Assembly: GCA_030424595.1 (NCBI GenBank)
Contig: JAUHWG010000005.1
Span: forward strand, 62,001-126,000
Source of the DNA: Polyangia bacterium
GTDB taxonomy: Bacteria > Myxococcota_A > Polyangia > Nannocystales > Nannocystaceae
Direction: 5' to 3'
Length of the DNA: 64,000 nt
A model generated the notes under the pieces. The model saw only the letters and a list, made by a program, of their open reading frames with translations, was not told the DNA's origin and searched no databases. Numbering within the stretch: the stretch's first letter is position 1; every line of letters starts with the position of its first letter. The position numbers were made by a program, and so were the translations under genes. This document shows positions 61,656 to 64,000 of the stretch, one piece after another.

Positions 61656-63826
61656 TTGCCCTCGGCCTTCGCCTTCGCGGGCTCTTCGCCGGCGGAGCCC
61701 GGCGGGTCGAGGTAGAGCTTGCGCTCGGCGAAGTCGAGGGTCCAGCGGCTCTTCGCGAACACGCCGAGGCCGAGCATCCCGTCGATCCGGAACTCGTCTG
61801 AGCTCTTGCTCTGCTCGAAGTAGCCGTAGGCGGCGCGGAGGTTGGTCGCACGGAAGTCGCCGAGGTGCACCTCCTCGACCTTGACCACCGCCGGCTCGCC
61901 GCGACGGAGCGGCGGCGCGCCGATCGCAGAGCGTCCGTAGGCCTTCGTCGTCGCCGCTAGGTCGACCCCCTGCATGCCGGTGTTGAGGAGGAAGAGCCCC
62001 TCGGCGCCGTTGAGCTTGGCCGGGACGTAGATGAAGTGGGTCTCGTGGACCCAGAAGGGGGTGCTCGGGCCGTTGCGCTGGGCGGCCATCGCCTTCGAGC
62101 ACTTCTTCTTGGTGCCGTCGACGAGCGTGAGCGTCGACGCCTGCGGGTCAACCGTGACCTGGAAGAGCTCGAGGAAGCGGACCCCCAAGACGGCGCGGGC
62201 GACCTTGTTCTGGCTCCCGGACATCGCGGCGATCGTCGCCGTCGAGAAGATGTCGACCGGGACGTTCTTCACGGTGATGTCGCCGACCGTCAGGGACTCG
62301 ACCTGGCCGTGGCCGATCTCGTCGCCCTGCTGGTTGACCGGCGTCCGCGAGCGGATCGGCACCTTGATCTGGGCGGCGAGCTCATCGTCGAGGATCACGT
62401 CGGTCGCGCCGGTGTCGATCATCGCCATCACCTCGACGCCGCCGAGCTCGATCTCCACCAGCGGCAGGCTCGTGTTGGCCTGGGCGAGGGGGATCAGGGC
62501 CGAGCAACCGTCGCCGTCGTGGCTGATCTCGAAGGGTTTTCCGGCGAAGGTGCGGTAGCGGGCGGCCATCGCCTGGTTGGCCTCGCCGGTCTCGTCGAGG
62601 GCCTTGGCGACGCCGATGAAGTCGCGGCTGTGGCTGGCGATCCAGGCCCTCTGGGCGGCGACCAGCTCAGGGCGGATGCCGGCCTTCGCGGCCTTGTCGA
62701 GGGTCTTCGAGGCGTCCTTCCACTTGCCCTGGAGAACCTGGGCGCGGGCGAGGATCCACAGGGCCTCGCTCTCCTTGGAGTCGAGCTTGAGCGCCTCCTT
62801 GGCGAGCTCCGCGGCGTGGTTGAAGTGAGCCGCCGCCCAGAGCTGGCGCGTGTAGGAGATGACGTCCGAGAGGTCCTTGGGGTTGTCCTTGTAGGACTTC
62901 TCGGTGATCGCCAGCGAGTTCAGGATCTGGTCGGGCGCGGGAGCGGGCTTGGGCAGCTCCGGGACGGCGAAGACCGAGGGGTCGATGGCGCTGTGATCGA
63001 CGCGCTGCGAGGTGAAGACGACCTCCTGAGCCCGCTCGCCGAGCTCGGAGACCAGGCGGATCGAGTGCGGGATCAGGACGCCGTCGACCTTCTGGTAGTC
63101 GTCGTAGAGCACCCATTGCTTGAGGGTGAGGCCGTCGCCGGTGGGCTCCTCGACCAGCTCCTCGCGGAGGAGGCCGGTGCCGCGATCGAACCACATCGTC
63201 TTCTCGGGGATCGCCGGGTTGGCGTTGGTCCAGCGCAGGCCGTCGAGGAGCGCCGGCTTGCCGGCGAAGTCCTTCGCCCGCGGCGGCTCCTGGGTGAAGG
63301 TGATCCCGCGCTTGGCGAGGTCAAAGTACCAGTGGAGGACCGCGTCCTCGCGGGTGACCGCGGCGGCGGCCGGATCGTCGAGGACGAGGACGCCGCTTTG
63401 CAGCTGCCAGCCCTCGTTGCCGTCGTAGCCCCGCTCCTCGATCGCGTTGCCGAGCACCGTGCGGCGGTAGAGCTTGCTCTGGACCGTCGTCTGGAGGGTG
63501 AAGGTGCCCGTCCGCTCCTCCCGCATGCACTCCTCTTCGTCCTCTTCGCAGCCCTCCTCCGGCTTGACCAGCATCCGCGACTCGACCGTGCGCTGGGTGA
63601 TCTTGCGCAGCGCCTCTTCGCCGCCGACGGCGGTGATGTAGCGGCTGAGCACCGCCTCCGCCGACTGCGGCGCGCCCTCATCGCCCGGCGACTCGGTCTC
63701 CTCCGGCGGGACCTTGAGGCAGCCGACGGCGGGGGCGAGGGCGAGGGCGAGGGCGAGGCCACTCACTTTTGCGCCAAAGCAGCGGCGTGGCGAGGCAGCG
63801 GGGCGGCGGGAGTGCAGACGAGGCAT
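61652..63826 (-). CDS. Lipoprotein with tandem retropepsin-like domains
   Basis: A 724-residue exported protein (signal ending PAVGC, Cys at about 36). Residues about 50-300 resemble an outer-membrane lipoprotein carrier-like beta domain with KTMWFDRGTGLLREELVEE. A TPR-like helical part follows (about 310-420). Two retropepsin-like domains end it: VEVMAMIDTGATDVILDDELAA with catalytic Asp at about 471, and LFLLNTGMQGVDLAATTKAYG, where the Asp is replaced by Asn (about 615). A single intact site suggests a pseudo-dimer with one catalytic half or a binding role. Its stop overlaps hutF. Confidence 0.75.
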   Translation of the reverse strand: MPRLHSRRPAASPRRCFGAKVSGLALALALAPAVGCLKVPPEETESPGDEGAPQSAEAVLSRYITAVGGEEALRKITQRTVESRMLVKPEEGCEEDEEECMREERTGTFTLQTTVQSKLYRRTVLGNAIEERGYDGNEGWQLQSGVLVLDDPAAAAVTREDAVLHWYFDLAKRGITFTQEPPRAKDFAGKPALLDGLRWTNANPAIPEKTMWFDRGTGLLREELVEEPTGDGLTLKQWVLYDDYQKVDGVLIPHSIRLVSELGERAQEVVFTSQRVDHSAIDPSVFAVPELPKPAPAPDQILNSLAITEKSYKDNPKDLSDVISYTRQLWAAAHFNHAAELAKEALKLDSKESEALWILARAQVLQGKWKDASKTLDKAAKAGIRPELVAAQRAWIASHSRDFIGVAKALDETGEANQAMAARYRTFAGKPFEISHDGDGCSALIPLAQANTSLPLVEIELGGVEVMAMIDTGATDVILDDELAAQIKVPIRSRTPVNQQGDEIGHGQVESLTVGDITVKNVPVDIFSTATIAAMSGSQNKVARAVLGVRFLELFQVTVDPQASTLTLVDGTKKKCSKAMAAQRNGPSTPFWVHETHFIYVPAKLNGAEGLFLLNTGMQGVDLAATTKAYGRSAIGAPPLRRGEPAVVKVEEVHLGDFRATNLRAAYGYFEQSKSSDEFRIDGMLGLGVFAKSRWTLDFAERKLYLDPPGSAGEEPAKAKAEGK

Positions 63827-63886
63827 GCGCCGGGAGAGTGCCGCAGGAGGGCCTTCCGCTCAACCACCGGAGGCGCTGACTCCTGC

Positions 63887-63892
63887 TACCCT
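63887..63892 (+). promoter_or_regulatory. TACCCT -10 element before the last gene
   Basis: GCTACCCT precedes GTG 63901 by 8 nt, as GCTACCCT does the asnS ATG (9 nt). No good -35 was found. Confidence 0.4.
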
Positions 63893-63900
63893 AGGGCCCT

Positions 63901-64000
63901 GTGGCCGTCGCGGATCCCGAGAGCTGGCAGTGTCAGGGTGATCTTCGCCGGTGGAGCCGAGGCGGAGCCAAGATGGAGCCCGTCGCGGTCCAGGCGCCGA
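63901..64000 (+). CDS. 5' end of an unidentified gene (runs off the window)
   Basis: GTG 63901 opens a frame that continues to the window edge without a stop, starting VAVADPESWQCQGDLRRWSR. It is divergent from the tandem retropepsin gene and lies 8 nt after TACCCT, the arrangement of a short-leader gene. Only 33 codons are visible, too few to assign a family. Confidence 0.4.
   Translation, partial: MAVADPESWQCQGDLRRWSRGGAKMEPVAVQAP

Noticed and set aside
61656..62102. Long N-terminal extension of the hutF frame
   Set aside because: It lies wholly inside the preceding gene and is Arg/Pro-rich; the GTGA overlap gives a natural start.

Overview
The window is a GC-rich, gene-dense chromosomal segment from a myxobacterium (phylum Myxococcota, plausibly a Nannocystis/Enhygromyxa-like lineage). 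The evidence is a strong G/C third-position bias that opens long false antisense frames, many lipoproteins, a protein with myxococcal cysteine-rich (CGDG...EECDDGN) repeats, two DUF4388/PATAN regulators, an FHA protein, an orphan VgrG/Rhs island and a bacterial alpha-2-macroglobulin. The assignment rests on gene content read by eye, not on a database search.

Layout. 1-783 is gene-free and looks like the replication origin: DnaA-box-like 9-mers, then an AT-rich island bounded by an 11-bp inverted repeat. It leads into dnaN-recF-gyrB (784-5743). 5984-11000 holds an FHA/PATAN protein with a clear sigma70-type promoter, a Gly/Ser/Tyr-rich lipoprotein, glyoxalase II (gloB), a small lipoprotein and an unrecognised conserved-looking protein. 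11214-19690 is a translationally coupled pair, an alpha-2-macroglobulin lipoprotein followed by penicillin-binding protein 1C. 20029-29750 has secreted lipoproteins, a response regulator/class III cyclase, a UvrD/PcrA helicase, a second metallo-beta-lactamase hydrolase and two envelope proteins.

29898-38464 is a type VI secretion accessory island read leftward: VgrG, a TPR protein and a PAAR-like/Rhs protein of about 1,600 residues with a short disordered C-terminal tail and no visible immunity gene. 38601-53830 contains an N-formylglutamate amidohydrolase, an S9 peptidase, greB, a left-handed beta-helix protein, class I lysyl-tRNA synthetase, a retropepsin-GIDE-like-lipoprotein operon, a PilZ/REC/PATAN regulator, fur with a Cys-rich membrane protein, and the divergent xseB-ispA pair. 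53917-64000 carries proC, queE, asnS, a transposase-N-terminus-like small protein and a leftward cluster (tandem retropepsin, hutF, lipoprotein, hypothetical). The first codons of a further rightward gene are at the right edge.

Recurring themes: (i) a TAYCCT-like -10 box only 8-15 nt before several start codons, implying very short or absent leaders; (ii) a dispersed ~67-bp palindromic repeat in three copies; (iii) two unrelated proteins that both appear to begin MRERGHES; (iv) many short in-phase DNA tandem repeats (9 or 12 bp) inside coding sequences. HutF and the N-formylglutamate amidohydrolase could act in sequence in histidine degradation although about 20 kb apart. No tRNA, rRNA, CRISPR array or intact insertion sequence was found.
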